Of a stretch of DNA of 64,000 nucleotides, positions 1 through 14,450 are shown piece by piece; position 1 is the first letter of the stretch; every line of letters starts with the position of its first letter. The DNA is from Nannobrachium achirus (taxonomy: Eukaryota > Chordata > Actinopteri > Myctophiformes > Myctophidae), in assembly GCA_963921795.1 (NCBI GenBank), contig OY997649.1, forward strand, positions 34,966,580 to 35,030,579, in the 5' to 3' direction. The notes beneath the pieces were generated by a model. The model did not search any database. It worked only from the letters and a program-made list of their open reading frames with translations, and had not been told where the DNA came from. A program made the position numbers and the translations under genes.

Positions 1-1119
1 ATGGACTATCAATCGACCTAAAATATTTTTTAGGCATTTCAATGTTCAATGTGTATGTGTCTTTGAATAAAATAACGTTTATGCACCATATATTAAGAGA
101 GGCCACTGTTTCTCAAGATAAATTGTATACTATAAGTGTATAGCTGGATACGAACAAGTGAGGAAAGAAGTTTTTATCAAGCTATCAATTAAACAGACTA
201 TCAACAAGTTGAAAAAAACACATGGCCTGCAAACTGTCCCGTTCTTTGGTCAAGTTCTTTTTATTTTACTCATGTGTCATATCATGATCAGACTGAAAGT
301 AGCATTAACCAAGCTTCTTCAACATTTGCTTATTTGAGTCAACCATTGAACATAAACAAACCATATAGATGAAGCCTAGCTGAAAGTAAGTTATATACTA
401 GAACTGTTACAGTTAATGATTGACTTCTAAAATATGAGTGTGAAGTTTAGTGCACTGGATTTGGTAGTGTAACTATACTGTAACGAGGGGTCAGGATCAG
501 GTATGTATAGTTATTTTGGCTCCGCAGCGCAGACTTGACTTTGGCAGTACGCAAACACTATAAGAAAATGTGCTTGCACAGAAACTGCACTAGTTAACGT
601 ACCTCTATAATCACATAATGCAATATGCAATTGTGCACAAAAAAAAAAAAGTATGAAACGTATTTCTTGTTTTGCATATAGGAGCTTTGTAAAGACACTG
701 GGGGATGTTTCATCAATACACAGTATACAACTTCCCTGCTATGAAACACAATATCCAATGAGACACTGTTGGCATTCTCTGAAATTAAAAACATCACAAG
801 CCTTGTTCCTAAAATGCCATGTGTCATATTATTATATTGTATTTCTAAGTATTGTTTCGTAATTCATGAATCACTGGGCTTTGCTGTACAAGCTTTACAG
901 TTTACACCATTGTATTCCTCCTGACTGTCCGTGTCTCTTTTATGATATATGTTGTATATCTTGATAGAAAATCTTATATGCAATTCAATTTCTGGTCCGG
1001 ACAGACAATGCAATGCATTTTCACAGATATAGTCTAAACAAGGTAGCATATTATGCTACTGTAAACCTACAATGCATTTCAAGGTTTTCAGAAAACACAT
1101 TCGCACATGAAAACACATA

Positions 1120-1120
<1 letters not shown>
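1..1120. other. No gene seen
   Basis: AT-rich unique-looking DNA without exons, repeats or inverted structures that I can support. Confidence 0.6.

Positions 1121-1183
<63 letters not shown>
1121..1183. repeat. (CA)n microsatellite
   Basis: Uninterrupted CA. Confidence 0.99.
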
Positions 1184-1184
<1 letters not shown>

Positions 1185-3299
1185 ATTTTCTATCTGCTAT
1201 TTTAGTGATCTAAAGTGCCAAAATGAGTTTCGCCGCCTCTGGGTATATGCATTGAGACAATCAAACCATGGAGGGATTCAAAAAGATTAATACAGTGCAG
1301 GAAATTAAACTTCAGCTACTATAACGATATTCATGAGAAAAGCTCACTTATTCACTTATAGGCAGGCACTTTAATAAGAAAGAATACACTGCATTCACCC
1401 TGATGCTATCAATCAATCAAACTGATATACAATTTTATTGGAGCAAATTGTTCAAATGTCTGGGCTTGCTTAGTATGTTACTTTTGTTAATAATTCCCTT
1501 GCTGAATATGCTCTATAAACTTCTGCCAATTCCATTATGATGGTTAAAATTACTTAAATTGCAGGTGACAACAGCCGAATATATGACACATCAATCCAAA
1601 TGTAACACTTTACACAGGAAGAAAAAGAGCCAGCACTGTCAGAAAAAAAATATATATATAAAGAAATATACAACACGAGAACTATGAACTCCAAAAGGTA
1701 ATTCAGTGACCCACATATTAGAGGTTTTCTTCCATCCCATTCTCCCAGCCTTGTCCAACCATCATGTTGAGTTAAGGCAAGCATTATGCTGGGAAGACTA
1801 TTTGTTTAGGTGAGGAGCAGCCACAGAGCTAATATGAGCACAATTTGCTCAGCGGGTCATAGGCGCAGAGTGGAGGAAGTAAATGAGGCAGCTCTGCCCC
1901 CTCGGGTGCAGCCCCTGCCTCATACATCACTGGATGTTTTATTCAATACAGCCAGGAAGGCTCTATGGCAGGTGCCCTGACTATGGGGGCGCCTGGCCCT
2001 GCTGTAGGGGCCCATATTACATTCAATGAGTTAGATGTATGAGCAGCTGTTGGAATGGGAATAACTGAAATGAGAGGTAGATAAATATTGAGAAAATACG
2101 CGTAGTGTTATGGTAAAACATATAGCATATAGGTTTTTAACACCCATATAGCAAATAATCTATGCACAAGGCAATAGGGCGGATTTGGTCAATTAAAATC
2201 CCAGGAGGCTCAAAGTTCACTGGAATCAAAACAACCTATCTTCTACTGGCCAGGACACACTCAAATACAACATACACTTCCATGACATATCAGCTTTTGC
2301 TGAATAATACTGTGGCCAAAGCTAAGGCGAGCTGAGAAAGCATTTAAGTGACCCAACGCCTAAGTGCAGTCCGAGTATAGGTCTACGGAACTACTGTACA
2401 TCTGATAGGCTATATAGGTCTACCTATTAAGCACAGATCTCGATTAATTGTAAGAGTTCCTTGATAACAGCTTCATGCAAAAACGCATGTCTAATATTAA
2501 AATAACGCTTGGGGAAATCACTGCATCAGAAACTATTTACACAAGTTGCAAAACATAATGTGACGCATGGTGGCGTACAGATGAGAATGTCACACCTTGC
2601 TCTGAGCTGCAACTCTTCAGTCACATCCTCCTGACTGTGGTGCCTGCGGTGCAATGCCCTCGACAATAGATTTAATTGCTACCCATACTTGAAAAGACCA
2701 ATATTACACATCAAAGCAGTTCCTAAAGCCATTCAGGATCGAGTAGGCTAGCTCTCTAACACTCCGATTTTACAGCACTTCCTTTATTGCGGGGTCAGGC
2801 TTGGAAACAAACGGTTTGAATTTTTAGAGAAGGCATTGTGAAGAGCATCCCTGTCCTGCAATGCGAGCATTTCTAAACAATCGTTTCCTATAGTTCGTTG
2901 CGTTTCCATACAAAAGGTATGCACTATGCAGCGAAACGATGCAGCCCACGCCATGGGAAACCGAACGGTTGCAAATAATGACCATGTAATTACTAAGTAG
3001 TAGCATGTAAAGACGTTTTTGAAGAATAGGATTGTCTGTATTTACCATAAATTGCTTCGTGGTCCAGACTAGAACTCCATGCAGATTGTAGCGATCAATG
3101 AGCAGTCTGTCTCAGACTTTGTGGTCCAAATCAAAAAGGTCGCATTCTGCTGCTCTCCTCCAAAATCCAGAAACGGCTTTATCGATGTCAGCTGTCCATT
3201 CAGTGTGTTCTCCTCGTTTCGATCGTGTGCGAATATACAGGAGCAGATCAAGAAAACAGATCCACACTATATAGCCTATAGTCTGAAAAGTTGACAAGC
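1184..3299. other. No gene seen
   Basis: AT-rich, with a slightly GC-richer patch at 1850-2010. No supported frame. Confidence 0.55.
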
Positions 3300-4200
3300 T
3301 TCGCTTCGCCCTTTTCACCAATCGGTGTCAATTTTGCTACGGGCAAAGGGAGCCAGAACAGCTCGGCAATTTCAGGAGCGTTCTGTCAGATGAAATGCGC
3401 ACCAGACGCGCTTAGGGTTTGCGCTGTTTAGCCTCGGAAAGTATACGGTCCCGTTTGTTCTTCTTTTCACTTGTAGATATAGATAAATAGATTTCCACGC
3501 ACCCCACCTTTCTCACATTTAGCTATCAATAGATAGACTGAGTGGGTGAATGGCTATGTGATATTATTCCAAATCCACCGAGTATTACGCATGTGTTTAA
3601 AGTGTTCGCCTATATGCTGAATCTTGTGAAATATATCATGCAATTGTTGTTGTTATTACGTATGCAATCTTGCGCCACGATACCCTGCAAAAACATCAAG
3701 GTTGAAACAAAGGAAATGTCAGAAATATCCCAAATTGATCGGCGATGCGATGTTAAATCCCAGTGTCGTGCTCCGTCCGTCCGTCTAGGTACACTTTCTC
3801 CCCGGCAGTTGCTTCTTGCTTCCCGAATCACACTCAGATTTCCGATTAAATTAAGGAAAAATATGCGTCAGGCAACAATTGTCCACGTTCTGCTATTTGA
3901 TGTATCAATAAAAAGTCAAATAGTTCTAAATAGAATAAATATCTAGTTGCTGTAGGCAGCTCTGTGCTCCGGGATGCTGTCTTACCCCTGCGCCGAGCTG
4001 CCAAAACTGACAATAACCCGGAACGCTGCAGACTCTCACGGCTCCACAGACCGCCCACCGACCAATCATTGTACTGGGGGAATAGAAACATTCCCACGGG
4101 TTGGCCAATCATTGGTAATTGAGTATTGTTACCATAGAGATGCTCGGCGTCCAAGCGTCTGAAACCACGCTGTTTATTCGAGGAATACACTAAAAAACTA
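3300..4200. promoter_or_regulatory. Possible promoter region (weak)
   Basis: More CpGs than the neighbouring DNA, with CCAAT boxes at 3318, 4062 and 4105, an inverted one at 4111, and GTTACCATAGAGATG at about 4129 resembling half an RFX X-box. No first exon can be assigned. Open frames here match nothing I know. Confidence 0.25.
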
Positions 4201-4466
4201 AAGGGCTGATATAAATTGTCGTATAGTTCAACGCTGATTTTTAATCACTCTTTCTCTTACACCCCTGAGAAAGATTGAAATTAAATGCCAATAGGACAGA
4301 CCGAGTAGCCTATATAGGCCTATATATTAATTGCATCTAGTGTATGAATTGTCTTTTAAGCTTGTTAAAGATGATTGCAAGGAGACTCTTAGGATCTAAT
4401 TTTCCAATAGCCTATATGCTAAATAAGTTTTTGAGTTTCAATGAATCCTTGATATCAAAGCTACCA

Positions 4467-4473
4467 ATATATA

Positions 4474-4524
<51 letters not shown>

Positions 4525-4543
4525 TATATATATATATATATAT
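4467..4543. repeat. (TA)n microsatellite
   Basis: TA repeats with three TT interruptions; it abuts a SINE. Confidence 0.97.
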
Positions 4544-4545
4544 TT

Positions 4546-4760
4546 GGGGAGATGGGGAGTGACACAGCAAAGGTTGTTGGGATTGGGACTCAAACCTGCG
4601 ACACGTTGTCAGGCTTCAGAGCCTATGTGGTATTAGCCTGGTATAACCAGCCTAGATAATGCATCTAGCTAACTAACTGCAGTATCTATCCCTACCTTGT
4701 TTTAACATGGCTGGGATGTCTAGCTCAGCTAGGCTAATGTGGTATGCGCCTGGGCGCCCC
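4546..4760 (-). mobile_element. tRNA-derived SINE interrupted by an insertion
   Basis: Body GGGGAGTGACACAGCAAAGG and B-box region (GGGACTCAAACC) at 4551-4633; the tRNA head continues at 4746 (GCGCCTGGGCGCCCC). Between them is a 103-base insert. Confidence 0.75.
4634..4736. mobile_element. Small insert with 9-bp duplication inside SINE
   Basis: Flanked by ATGTGGTAT at 4625-4633 and 4737-4745. Ends TAGCCT / AGGCTA. The 9-base duplication and short inverted ends fit a tiny cut-and-paste MITE. Family unknown. Confidence 0.65.
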
Positions 4761-5525
4761 TCATTATAACAGCATTAATGAAAAAAAAAAACGTTGTGGA
4801 CCTTTTCATTTAGATTCTTGTACTTGTATGGATATAGCCTAGTGACCAATAGGCCTACTCATTTGATTCTTAACTCTGACTTTACATCTAATGACTTGGC
4901 CTAAATATTTGCAACAACACAAAACAATGTAATATGTCTTCGTGAGTTCCAGAACTTCAGAACTCTACCCTTGACCCATACAGCTTATAGGTCACAGCCA
5001 GGAAATCTTATGAAACAGCCATTTTGCAAAATGACATTACAGCAGCGGGGGGAATGGAGAGTTTAAGGTGACAGAGGACCATGTCCCTCTTCACAACGCT
5101 TGCCAACTGTCCAGTCAGTGTACACAGATCCTGGAGCAGCACACAAAGGCAGTACAAGTAATCACACATCATGGACTCTCATAATAAGCTGACGCTGGGA
5201 AGTGGGTGATGCAGCACTCAGCTTATGCCAGTGCTGATAAGAGCCTGAAAGTATTACCTCGGTCTGGCAGCCTGCTCCAAGAAATCCATCCTGAGCCAGG
5301 TCATCAATTCTGCCCTATCTGATTGCTCACCAATCCCTGGCAGCTCCATGTCGCTGTCCTGCTTTCTGCTTTTAGGATTCTCTGTATGACTTGCACTTTC
5401 ATGCTAGTCTTTCAAACACAGTAATGCCTCTCGGCATTATATACACTATTTTATATTTTATATGGTCTGAAAACAACACTGGACCAGTGGTGCCTCAGAA
5501 TTTTAACAGGCCTGTCCACCAGTGA

Positions 5526-5606
5526 AGCCTGATTTATACTTCATCGCAGGACTGTAAGTCAATGAAATCAGTTATTTTTGTTGTGTGATGAAGTATAAAT
5601 GAGCCT
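5526..5606. mobile_element. MITE family C, short copy (81 bp)
   Basis: AGCCTGATTTATACTTCATC and the complement GATGAAGTATAAATGAGCCT, flanked by TGA on both sides (5523-5525, 5607-5609). It has no palindromic module. Confidence 0.8.
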
Positions 5607-6814
5607 TGAGTCACTGTCCTACTCTCTTCCATAAATGCACTCAGTTTCCTTCTCATCTCCCTTACTTGTGACACAGACCTAGATATACATACAGCCTGTG
5701 AAGGTTCAATAATATCACCTTACATGGTGTAGGCAATAGACAATCAATCAAAAAAAAAGACTCAACCAGAGCTCTGTTATGCCCCGGTAAAGGCGGGTAG
5801 GCAGGCAGGCAGGCAAACAAGCCATTTGATTAGCTGATAAGCAGATGACTCAACAAACATTCAAGGCATGTTTACTGTGGTTTGATTAGAGTACGCCCAA
5901 TACGCAGAAGATTGGACACAAATACATTGTGAAAACACTCAGCTGTTCCAAAGCCCAAGGCAGCATGAGGGCACATAAAAATAATGAATTATTTATGCAG
6001 GAGACTGGCGGAATATCACAGTGGATAATTTGCTGTGGGCTATATTAAATGCCGTTTTCAAAATCATATTTCTGGGTTTGCATCTCAAAAGATCAACTCC
6101 AACAACAGAATATCGGCGTCTACAATCTAACTAGTGGATAGAAAAACATTAGATATTGTATAATGTACATCCCTGCCAAAGTACCTCAGAGAACTGCTCC
6201 TGGACCAGAGCAAGGTATTTTTCACATGAAAACTATTTCAATATTTTTCTTAGTCAACATTATGAAAGAATGTTTGCCTTGTCTGTTTCTAATATAATTC
6301 ACACCTAATGAAAGGCAGCATTGACATGGCAAGTTGTCTTTGAACTTTGGCATGCTTCTTCTAGAAGGTCTAACAGTTAGTTATACCAATCTACACGGTT
6401 TCACCTTTATTCTGAAGTGGGGCCATTTGCCTTTTTTTCATGGGGCATCTCATAAAGAGTGCTCTTGTGTGTCTCAAGCTAACATGGCTGTCTGACTCAG
6501 GGCTGAAAGCCTTGCCCTGCTGTTACAATTTGTTCCTAAGGCAAAGTGAACTCCGTTTAATTGAGCGAAGTTCAAGTCTCCGCAAACAGCAAAGTAACAG
6601 GGGGAAAAAAAATCAATGGCAGCAGAGGCATGGAAAAAAGAGATAGCATTGATTTATCTGCCATTGATTCCTGAGGATCGCTGCATCGTGCCCTCTGGGT
6701 GAAATGCACGCTGCCTGCCAACTGATGGGGATGAATCTGAAGAGGTGTCAGGTAGTTAGAGGACACAGGGGTGGACGGGCGGGGCAGGGAAGAGTAGACA
6801 ATAAAATGTGGAAT

Positions 6815-6882
6815 GTTAATTTAACTTGAAAAGTGTAAAAAAAGGACCCTTACTCTTTTTACACTTTCAAAGTTAAATTAAC
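6815..6882. repeat. Inverted repeat (68 bp), MITE-like
   Basis: GTTAATTTAACTT..AAGTGTAAAAA and its complement, 27-base arms with one indel-like difference. No target duplication identified. Confidence 0.8.
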
Positions 6883-7640
6883 ACTCCAGATTGTTCTGCG
6901 TAGTAGACAGGCATCTAAAGAGGCATGGGCATCAAGTATCACACAGAAAGAGGATGGTAGGCTTAAGACTCTATAAGAAGATGATACATGGGGTCCAGTC
7001 TGTGTGGAATGTCATTTGATCTTTCTTTGATGGGGCCGGGGGCATATCAAGCTGATGACAGGCTTGGAACAATCTGAAAGAGCAACAGGTGTAAATCTAA
7101 GAAAATGCTATGAGTGCAGATTGAAACCAAACTGTTTTGTCCTATTTATAATTTGTACATGAATGCAGCTAATACGACAGATTACTGTGATTCCTATGAA
7201 CGCATTAAGATCCCTCAATCCTTTGTAAACTATAGTTTTCCAACAGTATGTAATTAATCTCTTTCCATACAAAATAGTCGACATGGAAGCATAATGTGCT
7301 GTGCTATCATATGGATATCCGCAGTATCTCCAGTCTAAAGTGTAACACACCATTGTAAATTATAAATTGCACACCAAAGAGAGGATTGTGTGCGTGTGCG
7401 CGCATGCATGCATGCGCGGGGGGGACTCAGGCCAAGTGTGAATCCTCTCACCTCGGGTGTGAAAGGTCATAGCAGCTCTCCATACTCATAAAAACAGGAG
7501 CTGGCCTTTCATCTCTACTGTATATGCTGACGCAAACAGGCAAACAGGCAATATGCGTTAAAACACTTGGCTGTACTTGATGCAATGGGAGCAGGATGTG
7601 TGCCTCTAAATACAATGTGTTAAAAAAGCACTTTCTTAGC

Positions 7641-7900
7641 TGTCAATTCAATTCAAAGGGTCTTCATTGGCATGAGAAACATACGTTTACACAGCCAAAG
7701 CAAGTGTGAAATAAAACTAAGTATATGCACAATTAAAAGGAATATAGAAATGTGTAAACAGAGCTATATATGTCAAATATGTAAAAATTGTATACCACCA
7801 TTGTCACCACCAACTGTTACCATCCTATTATATAGGGGAATAAAGAACTCATCAAGCAATGAAGATCTGAGTTGTTTATTATCATGGAGATTTTCTTGTG
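7641..7900 (-). mobile_element. LINE-like 3' end repeat
   Basis: TTCAATTCAAAGGGTCTTCATTGGCATGA is the complement of the CATGCCAATAAAG..TTGAATTGAA 3' end common in fish LINEs. The inner part is AT-rich and unassigned. Confidence 0.45.
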
Positions 7901-8209
7901 TTTATCAAGGCCTCTAGAGCAGCAGCTACAGGTTGTACATTACAATGGCTAGAGTTCCTACAGTTTCATCGATAAAGGAACTGATTAATGCAATTCTGAT
8001 TACTTGCAATGAAATATGTAGAGGTAAAACATCAAGGACTGGTGAAACAGGAAGTGCACGGCATTAACAACTTGGATGATCCTGCCTTCTGTCAAGGCAA
8101 GGCTTGACAACGGCATGTCAATGTTCACACTGTTCTCTTTCTCACCAGCAGCTGGTCTGGACAGGACTGTCAAGAACACAGCCATTCTTCCTGTTGTTTG
8201 AGAGGTTAA

Positions 8210-8330
8210 AGCCTAATTTACACTTTGTTGTATGACTGCGTCACCTGCTTGGGGGGGCATGTCACATTTTGCAGTTGAAAATCAGTTAACTTCGTCAAGC
8301 GACATGGTCGGACAAAGTGTAAATTAGGCT
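8210..8330. mobile_element. MITE family C, 121-bp copy
   Basis: AGCCTAATTTACACTTTGT and its exact complement at the right end, with TAA duplicated (8207-8209, 8331-8333). Interior without module. Confidence 0.85.
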
Positions 8331-8469
8331 TAAAAGGTGTCTCCCCTCTTGCTTTACAGTGCAGGGTCAGCAACCGGACTGGTGTATGTGACAGGTGGGA
8401 AGTCTCAGTTTAGTTTAGTTCAGTCGTATTTCATGGGATACAACTAGATCACCTAGATCAACCAGATAA

Positions 8470-8745
8470 ATGGACTGAAATGTATATAGTGCTTTTTCAA
8501 GTCTTCCTGACCACTCCAATGTACTTTACAATGTAGTTAACATTTGCTCTTTGCTGATTCACACGGTTGAACACCATTACACATTAATGTGGCATACTGT
8601 ACATTTACACACAAATGGAGGAGACAACCAGGCATGCAAGGCACCAAGCTCTGTTCTGGAACAGGGTTCAGTTCAGTGTCTTGCTCAAGGACAGGAGGAG
8701 CCAAGGATCAACCATCTGGCTCCAAGAGTTAAACCTCTTTAGCCA
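8470..8745 (-). mobile_element. Dispersed fish repeat, V-SINE-related core
   Basis: Contains TTCAGTGTCTTGCTCAAGGACA (complement of the SINE core above) after TATATAGTGCTTTTTCAAG and GATTCACAC words typical of this dispersed repeat. Confidence 0.5.
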
Positions 8746-9294
8746 CTGCGGGTAACGTAAAAAAAAAAAGGAAAGAAGAGAAAAGAAAAGTAAGGGGAAA
8801 AAGACATCAGATCTGATGTGGCTTTAAAACAAAAAATAAATTAAAAGTTAATTGACGTGTTTTTGAAAAGCGACTGTAAACCAATAGATGTATTATTACT
8901 CTGTGGCTAGAGGCGATATCATTTTGTCTTGGCTGTAGTGTCATTAAGTTGCCTTATTAGATAAAACACACAAGAGATTTAGAGGGTTTTGTTGTGCCTG
9001 TAGCCAATTACAGCATTCTGAATCCCTCATATTGTATTCTGAATTGCTTGAGCTTGTTCATTTCGAGTTGTGGGCAGCTGGTTGAACACTCTGTGTGTCT
9101 CTCCATCTCAGTCAGTCAGGCTCCAGTGGACAGAGGGACCATCATCCTCTGCTTTGCGCAATGCTCAGCTCTGCCCAATTTTGCACCTCCGTTCACAAGT
9201 GATAGAGCACTATCAGTTCTGACAGCACCCCAGAGCCACTGGGATTTGAGCACTCCCTCCTTTCACCCACCCCGCACCCCCAAACACACTGCCA

Positions 9295-10581
<1,287 letters not shown>

Positions 10582-10864
10582 TCTATCTATAAATGCGAGA
10601 AGTCTCTGCGTGTCTGTCTGTCTGTCTGTCTGCGTGTATGTAATCCGCGTATCTCGAGAACCGTTCGTCCCACCCGCGCGTTTTTTCCGAAACGGCGCGA
10701 AACGTTCGGAATCTCCTTATGCGGAGCTGATTGTTGATTGTTGACATCAGGCTGTTCCGGAGGAAATCGGCGCAAGCGCTGACTCATTGTGACATCATTT
10801 CATAAAAGGCTCTGACATCGCGTACGCAACATGAGTCAACACAAAATGCCATGGTTATGTATCT

Positions 10865-12160
10865 CCATATATGGGCATATGGGCAGATCTCCATATGGGC
10901 TACATATATGGGCATATGGGCACTGCTGACTCATATGGGCATAAAGGGGACACAGATATATGGGCATAAATGGACGTATCGGCACAAGGGCTGACTCATA
11001 CAGAGATCTCCATATATGGGCATATGGGCAGATCTCCATATGGGCTACATATATGGGCATATGGGCAGGGCATATGGGCAATCTGACATCACTTCTGCTG
11101 ACTCACGGCGCAAAACGTTCGGAGGCTGTTCCGGAGGAAATCGACCCGACGCGCGTTTTTTCCATATGGGCATATGGGCACTGCTGACTCATATGGGCAT
11201 AAAGGGGACACAGATATATGGGCATAAATGGACGTATCGGCACAAGGGCTGACTCATACAGAGATCTCCATATATGGGCATATGGGCAGATCTCCATATG
11301 GGCTACATATATGGGCATATGGGCAGGGCATATGGGCAATCTGACATCACTTCTGCTGACTCACGGCGCAAAACGTTCGGAGGCTGTTCCGGAGGAAATC
11401 GACCCGACGCGCGTTTTTTCCGAAACGGCGCAAAACGTTCGGAATCTCCTTATGCGGAGCTGATTGTTGACATCAGGCTGTTCCGGAGGAAATCGGCGCA
11501 AGCGCTGACTCATTGTGACATCATTTCATAAAAGGCTCTGACATCGCGTACGCAACATGAGTCAACACAAAATGCCATGGTTATGTATCTCCATATATGG
11601 GCATATGGGCAGATCTCCATATGGGCTACACAGATATATGGGCATAAATGGACGTATCGGCACAAGGGCTGACTCATACAGAGATCTCCATATATGGGCA
11701 TATGATATATGGGCATAAAATGAATGCCCCCATATATGGGCATAAAATGGATTGCAGACAGACAGATACAGATATCTCCATATATGGACATAAATGGACA
11801 GAGGCAAACAGATGGTCAAAGATCTCCATATATGGGCATAAAATGGACGCAGACAGACAGATACAGATATCTCCATATATGGGCATAAATGGACACAGGC
11901 AAACAGATGTTCAAAACGGGTCCTATGACCACAGGTATAATGAGGTTTGCATTAAAGGGGGAACCGGCACTGTGTCTGCAACACAGTTGGAGGCACAGAC
12001 AGATACTCCATATATGGGCATAAAATGGACGCTGATAGACAGATATCTCCTTATATGGGCATAAAATGGACCCAGAACTATAACTGCAGTGATCTCCATA
12101 TATGGACATAAAATGGACGCCGACAGACAGACAGACAGATACAGATATCTCCATATATGG
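10865..12160. promoter_or_regulatory. Array of 13 perfect CArG (SRF-type) boxes
   Basis: CCATATATGG occurs at 10865, 11010, 11268, 11591, 11688, 11730, 11778, 11826, 11873, 12008, 12096 and 12151, and CCTTATATGG at 12049. Each fits CC(A/T)6GG, the site bound by serum response factor. Spacing is 47-48 bases for 11730-11873. The motif is seen directly; binding is inference. Confidence 0.6.
10905..11420 (+). repeat. 258-bp tandem duplication inside the Helitron-like element
   Basis: 10905-11162 and 11163-11420 look identical by eye at an offset of 258 bases (for example, GACCCGACGC at 11143 and 11401). A diverged longer-range copy of the element's 5' interior (10680-10880) recurs at 11415-11630. 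The element has therefore grown by internal duplication. Confidence 0.85.
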
Positions 12161-12293
12161 GCATAAATGGACACAGGCAGACAGATGGTCAAAACGGGTC
12201 CTATGAAAACAGGTATAATGGGGTTTGCATTAAAGGGCGGGGCATTCATTCCCTATTTACATTGTTCCGAGTTGGCCAGGTCGCCGACTAGAC

Positions 12294-12320
12294 GCTGGGC
12301 CGCCCGAAGGGCGGCCCAGC
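12294..12320 (+). repeat. Terminal hairpin of Helitron-like element
   Basis: Perfect 12-bp stem GCTGGGCCGCCC / GGGCGGCCCAGC with loop GAA. A flanking CTAGA/TCTAG pair extends the symmetry through one mismatch. Confidence 0.9.
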
Positions 12321-12326
12321 TTCTAG

Positions 12327-13734
<1,408 letters not shown>

Positions 13735-14450
13735 GATTGATTGACTGATTACTTTATTACAATGTTTGTTAACAGTACGGCAGTGCAGTCAAAAAAGCTC
13801 TGCTAAAAGGATAACACAAAGCTGCAGGGAGCTTGTCTCCATTGTGATCCATTGTACACAATTCATCAATAAGACATACAATACATGCAATCCAATAGAT
13901 ATCGGTAAAAACACCAATAGCAGCAAAAGATATATTTACAGAATAAAATATGTGTAGAGGCAGGGGGCAGAGGATGGCACTCCCATGAGGCTCCTTCCGT
14001 GGAGCGCACTGAGGGAGTGCGTTTGACACTCTAGGCCAGTCTAGGGCAAGCTGGTAGGGGATAGAATTCTAAGTTGTACTTTACAAGCCATGTTTTGGTT
14101 TTAAGTGTGAATAGCGAATCGAATCTTGCATGGCTGTTGGTAGGACATTCCACATTTTGGTGGCAGCATAGTAGAATTCTTCCCCATGTTTGAGCCGAAT
14201 CTAGGGGGAACAAAGTCAGATGAGCTCCCTCTGGTGTTATGCCCATGGGCATCTCTCACTAGAGAAGTAGTCAGACAGGTACTGTACATGCCACTGTTCC
14301 TTTGAGTATCTTAAAGACCAGGCCTATAATGCAAGTTGCTGAGCCATATCCCAGCCTAGCAAAGTGAATTGGGGTAATCCCGCAGATGTCTGTCTTAAAT
14401 ACCAAAGTTTTCAGCAGTTGACCTGAACATCTGATAGTTTAACCCTGGCA
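13735..14450 (-). pseudogene. LINE polymerase 3' remnant
   Basis: On the minus strand HNTRGSSSDFVPPRFGSNMG followed, after a frameshift, by YYAATKMWNVLPTAMQDSIR and a short tail. This is the C-terminal HNTR..LWN.LP block of fish LINEs. The sequence on the other side (13735-14030) is probably its 3' untranslated region. Confidence 0.6.

Larger units (their letters stand above)
4761..7640. other. Intergenic, two small inverted elements
   Basis: Holds the MITE at 5526 and the inverted repeat at 6815, plus an alternating GCGCGCATGCATGCATGCGC stretch near 7398. Otherwise nothing. Confidence 0.55.
10582..12326 (+). mobile_element. Non-autonomous Helitron-like element
   Basis: Begins A|TCTATCTATAAATGCGAG, with a CTGTCTGTCTG tract and ATCTCGAGAACCGTTCG nearby, a layout common at 5' ends of animal Helitrons. 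It ends in a GC-rich hairpin (12-bp perfect stem 12294-12305/12309-12320, loop GAA) followed by TT and CTAG, with T as the next base. This matches a CTRR terminus and A/T insertion, although the hairpin sits closer to CTRR than usual. No Rep/helicase frame is present. The interior is a GGGCATA-rich minisatellite. Confidence 0.65.

Noticed and set aside
10836..12249. Open frames of MPIYGDICI / MGIWADLHMG type
   Set aside because: Translations of the ATATGGGCATA minisatellite inside the Helitron-like element; several frames are open on both strands.
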